Made by a program: the position numbers and the translations under genes
The notes under the pieces: model-generated
Databases searched by the model: none
Told to the model about the DNA's origin: nothing
What the model saw: only the letters and a program-made list of their open reading frames with translations
Part shown: positions 9,504 to 18,506 of the stretch, in pieces
How positions within the stretch are numbered: position 1 is the first letter of the stretch
Layout of the letters: the number at the start of each line of letters is the position of its first letter
Assembly: GCA_947632045.1 (NCBI GenBank)
Contig: CANRNQ010000003.1
Span: forward strand, 62,001 to 126,000
DNA from: an uncultured Clostridia bacterium
GTDB taxonomy: Bacteria; Bacillota; Clostridia; Oscillospirales; Acutalibacteraceae
DNA: 64,000 nt
Direction: 5' to 3'

Positions 9504-12500
9504 ATGAAACCTTCATCATCAACAATCAAACGCGCAAGCAGGGCGCTCGCCCTTATCCTCTCCCTTATGCTCCTGATTACAATGACGGCTATTCCTGTCC
9601 TCGCGGCGGACGGCACTGCCACCGACCCCTCGCTTTTTGTTTATTCCGATAACGGCGACGGAACAATTACTATTGAGGGCTATATCGGCGACGACAGGAA
9701 TACTATGACGGAGCTTGTCATTCCCGCGGAAATTGACGGAGCTGTGGTCACATATATCAACGACATTGCCTTTGCACACTGCGAGAGCCTTGAGAAGGTG
9801 ACCGTTCCCAAGAGCGTAACTCATATTGGATATGCAGCCTTTTATGACTGCCCAAATCTCAAAAGCGTGACAATTCCTACGAGTGTTACCTCAATAGGCT
9901 ATTATGCCTTTGGGTATTATGAGGACGAGGAAACGGGAAACTATTTCAACAAGATTGACGGCTTCACAATCAAGGGCTGCAACGGCACAGAGGCAGAAAA
10001 ATACGCCAAGGACTACGGCGTTGAATTTATAGGCCTCTTTGTCTATGAGAAGCTTAGTAGTGAATGTGTTAAAATAACAGGCTATACCGGCGATGAAGCT
10101 CAGCTTGATATTCCTGAAGAAATAGACGGAAGGAGAGTTGTCGGAATAGGAAGTGATGCTTTTAAGGACTGCACAAGCCTTACAAGCGTTACTATACCCA
10201 AGGGAGTGATTTACATTGGCAACTCTGCTTTTAAAGGGTGCGCAAACCTTACAAGCGTTACTATACCCGAGGGCATGATTTGCATTGACAGCAGTGCTTT
10301 CGAAGATTGCATAAGCTTTAAAGCGGTGACAATTCCTAAGAGCGTTACCTCGATAAATAACTACGCCTTTGGATATGGCGACAATTACCAGAAGGTAAAT
10401 GGCTTTAAGATAACGGGCTATAAAAACTCAGCTGCTTACAAATATGCCATGGAAAACGGATTTGAATTTGTAAGTCTCGGCGAGGTCAACCCCTTTACAT
10501 ACTATGATGATGGACATGAAACAGTTGAAATCATAGACTATAACGGTTATGAAACGCAGCTTGATATCCCCGCAGAGATAGACGGAAAAACAGTGGATAT
10601 AATTGGATATGATGCTTTTTATGACTGTCCGAGCCTTAAGACTGTAACAATTCCTAAGAGCGTTGTTTCGATAGAAAGAAACGCCTTTGGATATTGCGGC
10701 GGGCACCTGAATGAAAACGGTGATTATGTTTACGACAAGGTCGAGGGCTTTACAATTACAGGTTACACATATTCGGCGGCATACGCCTATGCAATAGACA
10801 ACGGATTCAAATTTGTAAGCCTTGGCGAAGTAGGTTCCCCTTGCTATCAGCAATATTATGATGACGGAAAATTTGAGCTGTATGATTATTACGGCGATAA
10901 AAAAGAGCTTGTAAGGCTTGATATCCCCGCAGAGGTTGATGGGAATATTGTGACAGCAATCAGAGATAGAGCTTTCTTCTTTGACTATCCAAACCTCAAA
11001 GCTGTAACGATTCCGGCGAGCGTTACCTCAATAGGTGTTTTAGCTTTTGGGTATAACAACTCTGGTCAAAAGGTCGACGGCTTTAAGATAACGGGATATA
11101 AAAATTCAGCCGCTTACAGATACGCGATGGAAAACGGCTTTGAATTTGTAAGTCTTGGCGAGGTAAATCCATTTGTCTATGATGAGATTGATGACGGAAC
11201 CGTTAAAATAACAGGCTATAACGGTTATGAAGCGCAGCTTGATATCCCCGCGTATATAGACGGAAAACGAGTAACCTCAATAGGGGAGTCTGCTTTTGAA
11301 GGCTACACAAACCTTAAAGGTGTGACGATTTCCGAGGGCGTGACCGAGATTGAAAATAAAGCCTTTTACAATTGCCAAAATCTCAAAAATGCAACAATTC
11401 CTAAGAGTGTTGTTTCCATAGGCAATTATGCCTTAGGATATTATATTGACGCCGAAACTAAGCGCACTAAAAAGTCCGACGGATTTAAAATAACAGGCTA
11501 TAAAAATTCCGCCGCATATGTTTACGCACGCGATGAAAGCTTTGAATTTATAAGCGTCGGCGAAGCAAGCCCATTTGCGTATAAAGTGCTCGACAATGGA
11601 ACTCTCGAACTGTTTGCTTATTACGGCGACGACAAAAAAACTATGACTAAGCTTGATATCCCCAAAGAGATTGATGGAAAAAGTGTGACTGTAATCGGGG
11701 GAGAAACTTTTAAAAACTACACAAATATTACAAGCGTAACCATACCCGAGGGCGTGACCTCCATCGGATATCAAGCTTTTGATAATTGTGAAAGACTTAC
11801 AAGCCTCACTATCCCCGAGAGTGTAACTGAAATTGGCTGGGGTGCTTTTGGATATTGTAGAAGCCTCGCAAGTGTTACTATCCCGGAGGGCGTGACTGAA
11901 ATCGGAGAGTATACTTTTTTTGACTGCGCAAGCCTTGCAAGTGTAACAATACCCGAGAGCGTGACTAAAATCGGAAAGGATACTTTTTATGGCTGCACAA
12001 GCCTTACAAGTATAACAATACCTGAGGGCATGGAAGAAATTGGCGAGACTGCTTTCAACCACTGCCCGAACCTTAAGTCTGTAAAAATTCCAAAGAGCGT
12101 TAGCTCAATAGGCAGTAGGGCATTTGGGTATTATGAGAATGAGGAAACCGGATATTATACCAAAATCGACGGCTTCAAGATAGCAGGATATAAAAATTCC
12201 GCCGCATACGTTTACGCGCGCGACAACGGATTTGACTTTACAAGCCTTGGCAAGGTTGATCCTTGCGCTTGCAGAAAGCTTGAGGACGGAACGCTTGAAA
12301 TAGTTGCTTATTATAGCGATGACATAGAAAAAATTATCGAGCTTGATATTCCCGCAGAGATAGACGGAAAAAGCGTGACTAAAATCGGACAAGAGGTTTT
12401 TGGAGGATGTATAAGGATCGAAAATGTGATAATTCCAAAGAGCGTTACTTCAATAGGCAAATGTGCCTTCTGTGGTTGCTCAAGCCTAAAAAGTGTAACA

Positions 12501-12890
12501 ATTCCCACGAATGTAATCTCGATAGAAGATAAAGCCTTTGGATATGATTATTATTTTACCGGAATAAGATATGACTATAAAAAGGTCGACGGCTTCATAA
12601 TCAAGGGCTACACCGGTACAGAGGCGGAAAGATACGCCAAGGATAACGGCTTTAAGTTTATCGCGCTTGATAATGAAAAATCCGGCGATATCGACGGCAG
12701 CGGAGCAGTAGATGCTAAGGACAGAATGACCATAACGCGCTACATAGCCAAATGGAAGGGCTATGAGAGCATAGACAAGACTGCGGCTGACGTAAACTCC
12801 GACGGAGAGGTCGACGCTGCGGACAGAATGATAATCACGCGCCATATAGCGAAGTGGAAGAGCTATGAAACCCTGCCCTATGTCGGATAA
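9504..12890 (+). CDS. Secreted BspA-type LRR_5 repeat protein with C-terminal dockerin
   Basis: Same signal peptide family, LRR_5 repeats and dockerin (ADVNSDGEVDAADRMIITRHIAKWKSY). Confidence 0.93.
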   Translation: MKPSSSTIKRASRALALILSLMLLITMTAIPVLAADGTATDPSLFVYSDNGDGTITIEGYIGDDRNTMTELVIPAEIDGAVVTYINDIAFAHCESLEKVTVPKSVTHIGYAAFYDCPNLKSVTIPTSVTSIGYYAFGYYEDEETGNYFNKIDGFTIKGCNGTEAEKYAKDYGVEFIGLFVYEKLSSECVKITGYTGDEAQLDIPEEIDGRRVVGIGSDAFKDCTSLTSVTIPKGVIYIGNSAFKGCANLTSVTIPEGMICIDSSAFEDCISFKAVTIPKSVTSINNYAFGYGDNYQKVNGFKITGYKNSAAYKYAMENGFEFVSLGEVNPFTYYDDGHETVEIIDYNGYETQLDIPAEIDGKTVDIIGYDAFYDCPSLKTVTIPKSVVSIERNAFGYCGGHLNENGDYVYDKVEGFTITGYTYSAAYAYAIDNGFKFVSLGEVGSPCYQQYYDDGKFELYDYYGDKKELVRLDIPAEVDGNIVTAIRDRAFFFDYPNLKAVTIPASVTSIGVLAFGYNNSGQKVDGFKITGYKNSAAYRYAMENGFEFVSLGEVNPFVYDEIDDGTVKITGYNGYEAQLDIPAYIDGKRVTSIGESAFEGYTNLKGVTISEGVTEIENKAFYNCQNLKNATIPKSVVSIGNYALGYYIDAETKRTKKSDGFKITGYKNSAAYVYARDESFEFISVGEASPFAYKVLDNGTLELFAYYGDDKKTMTKLDIPKEIDGKSVTVIGGETFKNYTNITSVTIPEGVTSIGYQAFDNCERLTSLTIPESVTEIGWGAFGYCRSLASVTIPEGVTEIGEYTFFDCASLASVTIPESVTKIGKDTFYGCTSLTSITIPEGMEEIGETAFNHCPNLKSVKIPKSVSSIGSRAFGYYENEETGYYTKIDGFKIAGYKNSAAYVYARDNGFDFTSLGKVDPCACRKLEDGTLEIVAYYSDDIEKIIELDIPAEIDGKSVTKIGQEVFGGCIRIENVIIPKSVTSIGKCAFCGCSSLKSVTIPTNVISIEDKAFGYDYYFTGIRYDYKKVDGFIIKGYTGTEAERYAKDNGFKFIALDNEKSGDIDGSGAVDAKDRMTITRYIAKWKGYESIDKTAADVNSDGEVDAADRMIITRHIAKWKSYETLPYVG

Positions 12891-12950
12891 GTATAACCAA
12901 ATTTGCATTTTTGCATTAAATATTTTATTTAAAGAAAGGAAAACAAAGCT

Positions 12951-14996
12951 ATGAAATCTTCATCATCAACAATCAAACGTACAAGCAGGGCGCTCGCCCT
13001 TATCCTCTCCCTTATGCTCCTGCTTACAATGACGACCGTTCCCGCCTTTGCGGCGGACAGCGCCGCTGCCACCGACCCCTCGCTTTTTGATTATTCCGAT
13101 AACGGCGACGGAACAATTTATATTGAGAGCTATAACGGCGACGACAAAGACACTATGACAGAGCTTGTCATTCCCGAAGAAATCGACGGGGAAAGCGTGA
13201 CCGTGATCGGATGGAACGCTTTCGAGGGCTGCACAAGCCTTACAAGCGTGACTATCCCGGAGAGCATGACCGAAATCGAACAGTATGCCTTTTTCGATTG
13301 TCCAAATCTTAAGGCTGTAACAATTCCTAAGAGCGTTGCATCAATAGAGGACCATGCCTTTGGATATTGCAACGGACGCTTGGACGAAAACTATGACTAT
13401 ATTTGCGACAAGGTCGAAGGCTTTGAGATAACCGGATATACAAATTCTGCCGCTCATAAATACGCCGTGGACAACGGCTTTGAATTTGTAAGCCTCGGCG
13501 AGGTCAGCCCCTTTGCCTATGAGGAGCTTGGGAACGGTACAATTGAAATTACGGGCTATAACGGCGCTGCCGCACAGATTGATATTCCCGCAAAGATGGA
13601 CGGGAAAAAGGTGGTAGGAATCGGAGCTGTTGCTTTTTACGGTTGTGCAAACCTTACAAGCGTGACTATTCCGGACAGTGTGGTTTATATTAATACTTCC
13701 GCGTTCTACAACTGTCCTAATCTTAAGGCTGTAACTATACCTAAGAGTGTTGTCAATATAGAGTGGTCGGCCTTTGGATATTATGAGGACGAGGAAACAT
13801 TGGACGATCTCAAGGTCGAGGGATTTAAAATTACAGGCTACAAAAATTCAGCCGCATACGCTTACGCGTGCGACAACGAATTTGATTTTACAAGCCTTGG
13901 CGAGGTCGATCCCTTGGCATATGAAGAGCTTGAGGACGGAACTCTTAAACTTATTGCTTATTACGGCGATAAAAAAGAGCTTACAAAGCTTGATATTCCC
14001 GCAGAGGTTGACGGTAAAAGCGTGACTGAAATTGAATATGGCGCGTTTTTCGACTGCACAAGCCTTACGAGCGTGACTATTCCCGAGGGCGTGAATAGCA
14101 TTGGAGATACTGCCTTTTACAATTGCCCTAATCTTAAGGCTGTAACAATACCTAAGAGTGTTACCTACATAGACTATGAAGCCTTTGGATATTATGCGGA
14201 CGGGGAAACATGGGAAGATCTCAAGGTCGAGGGCTTTACAATTACGGGCTACAAAAATTCGGCCGCATACGCTTACGCGCGCAGCAACGACTTTGAATTT
14301 GTAAGTCTTGGCGAGACCGATAACACATTCTACGGTATAAGCCTTGATGACGGAACAATATCTATAACCGGCTGCTACACGGACAGAGATGAGTTGACCG
14401 ATGTGTCTATTCCGGAAAAATTAGGAGGAAAATCCGTTACCGGTATAATGTATGATACCTTTAAGGGCTGCGCAAGCCTTAAGAGCGTTTCCACCCCCTC
14501 GAGCTTAAAGAGCATAGAGTATAATTCCTTCGCAGACTGCGAATCGCTTGAAAACGTGAACCTGTCGTCGGGATTGACAACAATCGGCGATAATGCCTTT
14601 TACAACTGCCCGAGCCTTAAGGAGATAACAATTCCCGCGAGCGTTACCGAGATAGGCGAATGTGCCTTCGGATTTATCGACGATAACACAAAGGTCGAGG
14701 GCTTTACAATCAAGAGCTACGCCGGCACAGCCGCAGAGGACTATGCAAATGACAACGGCTTTGAGTTTATCGCGCTTGAGAAAAAATCCGGCGATATCGA
14801 CGGCAGCGGAGCAGTCGACGCGAAGGACAGAATGACTATAACGCGCTACATAGCCAAATGGAAGGGCTATGAGAGCATAGACAAGACCGCAGCTGACGTA
14901 AACTCCGACGGAGAGGTCGACGCTGCGGACAGAATGATAATCACGCGCCATATAGCAAAGTGGAAGGGCTACGAAACCCTGCCATACACATCATAA
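12951..14996 (+). CDS. Secreted BspA-type LRR_5 repeat protein with C-terminal dockerin (shorter paralog)
   Basis: Same architecture, 681 aa. Confidence 0.93.
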   Translation: MKSSSSTIKRTSRALALILSLMLLLTMTTVPAFAADSAAATDPSLFDYSDNGDGTIYIESYNGDDKDTMTELVIPEEIDGESVTVIGWNAFEGCTSLTSVTIPESMTEIEQYAFFDCPNLKAVTIPKSVASIEDHAFGYCNGRLDENYDYICDKVEGFEITGYTNSAAHKYAVDNGFEFVSLGEVSPFAYEELGNGTIEITGYNGAAAQIDIPAKMDGKKVVGIGAVAFYGCANLTSVTIPDSVVYINTSAFYNCPNLKAVTIPKSVVNIEWSAFGYYEDEETLDDLKVEGFKITGYKNSAAYAYACDNEFDFTSLGEVDPLAYEELEDGTLKLIAYYGDKKELTKLDIPAEVDGKSVTEIEYGAFFDCTSLTSVTIPEGVNSIGDTAFYNCPNLKAVTIPKSVTYIDYEAFGYYADGETWEDLKVEGFTITGYKNSAAYAYARSNDFEFVSLGETDNTFYGISLDDGTISITGCYTDRDELTDVSIPEKLGGKSVTGIMYDTFKGCASLKSVSTPSSLKSIEYNSFADCESLENVNLSSGLTTIGDNAFYNCPSLKEITIPASVTEIGECAFGFIDDNTKVEGFTIKSYAGTAAEDYANDNGFEFIALEKKSGDIDGSGAVDAKDRMTITRYIAKWKGYESIDKTAADVNSDGEVDAADRMIITRHIAKWKGYETLPYTS

Positions 14997-15046
14997 AGCG
15001 CAGTACATTTGGCAAAAACAAACATTCGTGAAAGGAAAGCAAAGCT

Positions 15047-18000
15047 ATGAAATCTTCATCATCTACAATCAAACGCGCAAGCAGGGCGCTCGCCCTTATC
15101 CTCTCCCTTATGCTCATGCTTACAATGACGACTGTTCCTGCCCTCGCGGCGGACGGCGGTACTACCGTCGCTGCCACCGACCCCTCGCTTTTTGATTATT
15201 ACGATAACGGCGACGGAACAATTTATATTGAGGGCTATAACGGAGACGACAAAGACACTATGACAGAGCTTGTCATTCCCGAAGAAATCGACGGGGAAAG
15301 CGTGACCGTGATCGGATGGAACGCTTTCGAGGGCTGCACAAGCCTTACAAGCGTGACTATTCCCGAGAGCGTGACTTATATCGGGGAGAAGGCCTTTTAT
15401 GGCTGCCCGAATCTTAAGTCCGTGACAATTCCCGCGAGCGTGACATCAATAGGCGATAATGCTTTTGGGTATTATGAGGACGAGGAAACATGGGATGATA
15501 TCAAGGTTGAAGGCTTCACAATCACAGGCTATAAAAATTCTGCTGCTTACAGATACGCGATGGAAAACGGCTTTGAATTTGTGAGCCTCGGCGAGGTTAG
15601 TCCCTTTACCTATGGTGAGATTAGCGGAACAATTGCAATCACAGGTTATAACGGTTATGAAGCACAGATTAATATTCCCGCAAAGATAGACGGAAAAAAA
15701 GTGACTGGAATTGGATCCAGTGCTTTTGAAAACTGCACAAGTCTTGAGAGTGTGACTATACCTGAGAGCGTGGCCGATATATATTATGATGCCTTTTACA
15801 ACTGCCCAAATCTTAAGACTGTAACTATTCCTGCAAGTGTGACCTCAATAGACAATGAGGCCTTTGGATATTGTAGCAGATACTGGGATGAAAACGATAA
15901 TTATATTGACGGCAAGGTCGACGGCTTCACAATCACAGGCTATAAAAATTCAGCCGCATATGCCTATGCTCGCGACAACGGCTTTGAATTTGTAAGCCTC
16001 GGAGAAGTAAGTCCTTTTGTCTATGATGAGCTTGATGACGGAACAATTGAAATTACACACTATTACGGCAATAAAGAAGAGCTTACAAAGCTTGATATCC
16101 CCGCAAAGATAGAAGGGAAAAAAGTGACTCGAATCGGGACTGCTGCTTTTTCCAGCTGCACAAGCCTTACAAGTGTGACTATCCCGGAGAGTGTGACCGA
16201 TATCTATGATTATGCCTTTTCCAACTGCACAAGCCTTACAAGTGTGACTATCCCGGAGAGTGTGACCGGTATCTATGATCATGCCTTTTACAGATGCCCG
16301 AACCTTAAGGAGGTAACGATTCCTGCGAGCGTTACTTCAATATACAATAAGGCCTTCGGATATTATAGGGACGAGGAAACATGGGAAGATATCAAGAGCG
16401 ACGGTTTCACGATCACAGGCTATAAAAATTCCGCAGCATACGCTTACGCGCGCGACAATGAATTTGACTTTACAAGCCTTGGCGAGATCGATCCCTTTGA
16501 TTACAGAGAACTTGAGAACGGAACTCTTGAACTGATTGCTTATTACGGCGATAAAGAAGGGCTTACAAAGCTTGATATCCCTGCAGAGATAGACGGAAAA
16601 AGCGTGACTGAAATCGGGTACAATGCTTTTGAAAACTGCACAAGCCTTGAAAGCGTGACTATACCCGATGGCGTGACTGAAATCGGGTACAATGCTTTTG
16701 GAAACTGCACGAGTCTTACAAGTGTGACAATACCTGAGAGTGTGACCTATATTGGAGGGAACGCTTTCGATAATTGCCCAAATCTTAAGTCTGTAACAAT
16801 TCCAAAGAGCATTGTTTCAATAGGCAATAATGCCTTTGGATATTATGAAGACCAGGAAACATGGGAAGATATCAAGGTTGATGGTTTTAAAATAACAGGC
16901 TATAAAAATTCAGCCGCATACGCTTACGCGCGCGATAACGAATTTGACTTTACAAGCCTTGGCGAGGTCGATCCCTTGGCATATGAAGAGCTTGAGGACG
17001 GAACTCTTGAACTTGTTGCTTATTACGGCGATGACAGAGAAACAATGACCAAGCTTGATATTCCTGCAAAGGTTAACGGTAAAAGCGTTGCTAAAATCGG
17101 CCTCTCTGCTTTTGAAGGTTGCAAAAGCCTTACAAGCGTAAATATCCCCGAGAGCATGATTGTAATCGGCTGGAGTGCTTTTAAAAACTGCACAAGTCTT
17201 ACAAGCGTGACGATTCCGAAGAGCGTTATCAACATAGGCAGAGGCGCATTTGGTTATTATGACAATGAAGAAGTCGGGGATTATAATATTAAAGTCGACG
17301 GCTTTGCAATTACGGGCTATACAAATTCAGCCGCATATGCTTACGCACGCGACAATGAATTTGAATTTGTAAGTCTTGGTGCGACAGATAACCCGTTCGG
17401 CGGGACGAACCCTATTGACGGAACGATCATGATGTCTGATTATTTCGGAGATAAGGATAAGCTGACAGAATTGTCTATTCCGGCTGAATTAGGAGGGAAA
17501 TCTGTTACCTCTATTATGTATAACACCTTTGAAGGTTGCACGAGCCTTAAGAGCGTTTCCACCCCCTCAAGCTTAAAAAGTATAGGGTTTAATTCCTTCG
17601 CGGGTTGCGAAGCACTTGAAAATGTAAACCTGTCGGCAGGATTGACAACTATCGAAGACGACGCCTTTTACAACTGCTCGAGCCTTAAGAAAATAACAAT
17701 TCCCGAGAGCGTTACCCTTATTGGCGATAATGCCTTTGGATATAAAAATAACCACTGGGACGGGAAAATAGGCGATTACGTTTACGAAAAGATTGACGGC
17801 TTCACAATCAAGGGCTACGCCGGCACGGAGGCGGAAAGATACGCCAAGGACAACGGCTTTAACTTTGTTGCACTCGAGGAGAAAAAATCCGGCGATATCG
17901 ACGGCAGCGGAGCAGTAGACGCGAAGGACAGAATGACTATAACGCGCTACATAGCCAAATGGAAGGGCTATGAGAGCATAGACAAGACCGCAGCTGACGT

Positions 18001-18106
18001 AAACTCCGACGGAGAGGTCGACGCTGCGGACAGAATGATAATCACGCGCCATATAGCAAAGTGGAAGGGCTATGAAACCCTGCCGTTTGCAGCAGCAAAA
18101 CAATAA
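15047..18106 (+). CDS. Secreted BspA-type LRR_5 repeat protein with C-terminal dockerin
   Basis: Same architecture, 1019 aa. Confidence 0.93.
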   Translation: MKSSSSTIKRASRALALILSLMLMLTMTTVPALAADGGTTVAATDPSLFDYYDNGDGTIYIEGYNGDDKDTMTELVIPEEIDGESVTVIGWNAFEGCTSLTSVTIPESVTYIGEKAFYGCPNLKSVTIPASVTSIGDNAFGYYEDEETWDDIKVEGFTITGYKNSAAYRYAMENGFEFVSLGEVSPFTYGEISGTIAITGYNGYEAQINIPAKIDGKKVTGIGSSAFENCTSLESVTIPESVADIYYDAFYNCPNLKTVTIPASVTSIDNEAFGYCSRYWDENDNYIDGKVDGFTITGYKNSAAYAYARDNGFEFVSLGEVSPFVYDELDDGTIEITHYYGNKEELTKLDIPAKIEGKKVTRIGTAAFSSCTSLTSVTIPESVTDIYDYAFSNCTSLTSVTIPESVTGIYDHAFYRCPNLKEVTIPASVTSIYNKAFGYYRDEETWEDIKSDGFTITGYKNSAAYAYARDNEFDFTSLGEIDPFDYRELENGTLELIAYYGDKEGLTKLDIPAEIDGKSVTEIGYNAFENCTSLESVTIPDGVTEIGYNAFGNCTSLTSVTIPESVTYIGGNAFDNCPNLKSVTIPKSIVSIGNNAFGYYEDQETWEDIKVDGFKITGYKNSAAYAYARDNEFDFTSLGEVDPLAYEELEDGTLELVAYYGDDRETMTKLDIPAKVNGKSVAKIGLSAFEGCKSLTSVNIPESMIVIGWSAFKNCTSLTSVTIPKSVINIGRGAFGYYDNEEVGDYNIKVDGFAITGYTNSAAYAYARDNEFEFVSLGATDNPFGGTNPIDGTIMMSDYFGDKDKLTELSIPAELGGKSVTSIMYNTFEGCTSLKSVSTPSSLKSIGFNSFAGCEALENVNLSAGLTTIEDDAFYNCSSLKKITIPESVTLIGDNAFGYKNNHWDGKIGDYVYEKIDGFTIKGYAGTEAERYAKDNGFNFVALEEKKSGDIDGSGAVDAKDRMTITRYIAKWKGYESIDKTAADVNSDGEVDAADRMIITRHIAKWKGYETLPFAAAKQ

Positions 18107-18242
18107 AAGCGGCGAATACATTAATAGGCGGAGCCTGCAATAAAAAGAAAAGCTCGCTGCCGCCGCAGATTATATTGCACGGATCGTGTTGCAGTTAATA
18201 TATGGCTTTAAAAAATAAATAATAATTAAATTGTAAAAACGC

Positions 18243-18271
18243 TTGCAAAATGCCGCAGCATGGTGTATAAT
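18243..18271 (+). promoter_or_regulatory. Candidate sigma-70/A promoter TTGCAA-17-TATAAT
   Basis: TTGCAA at 18243-18248, 17-nt spacer, TATAAT at 18266-18271. Confidence 0.5.
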
Positions 18272-18324
18272 ACTACTAAAGTATTATTTATGCGTACATC
18301 TCCAGCATGGAATTCCCAATAAAG

Positions 18325-18370
18325 GCATAACAGGGTCGAGCTTCTCGACCCTGTTATGCTTAATAAAATT
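18325..18370 (+). terminator. Strong intrinsic terminator-like hairpin
   Basis: GCATAACAGGGTCGAG-CTT-CTCGACCCTGTTATGC perfect 16-bp stem followed by TTAATAAAATTTTATT. Confidence 0.7.
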
Positions 18371-18506
18371 TTATTACGGGGCGCTGCCCCGAGCACGCGG
18401 AGCTTGTCGCATAAAGCCCTCAGCGCCGACGCAGTAACGCTTGCAGTATGCGCTTTTACTTTTTTATTTAAATCTCATCAAAATTTGATCACAAGGAGAG
18501 TAGAAC

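Larger units (their letters stand above)
3071..18106 (+). repeat. Tandem array of five paralogous LRR_5-dockerin genes
   Basis: Five co-directional ORFs with near-identical signal peptides and dockerins; three of four spacers share 'GCGCAGTACATTTGGCAAAAACAAACATTCGTGAAAGGAAA(A/G)CAAAGCT'. Confidence 0.9.

Noticed and set aside
3158-18121. Many minus-strand ORFs antisense to the LRR genes (e.g. 11433..12062, 17573..18121, 12486..12908)
   Set aside because: They are reverse-frame shadows of the repetitive LRR coding sequence (recurrent CYTCKACA-, SVTLSGIVTL-like translations) with no independent RBS or domain.
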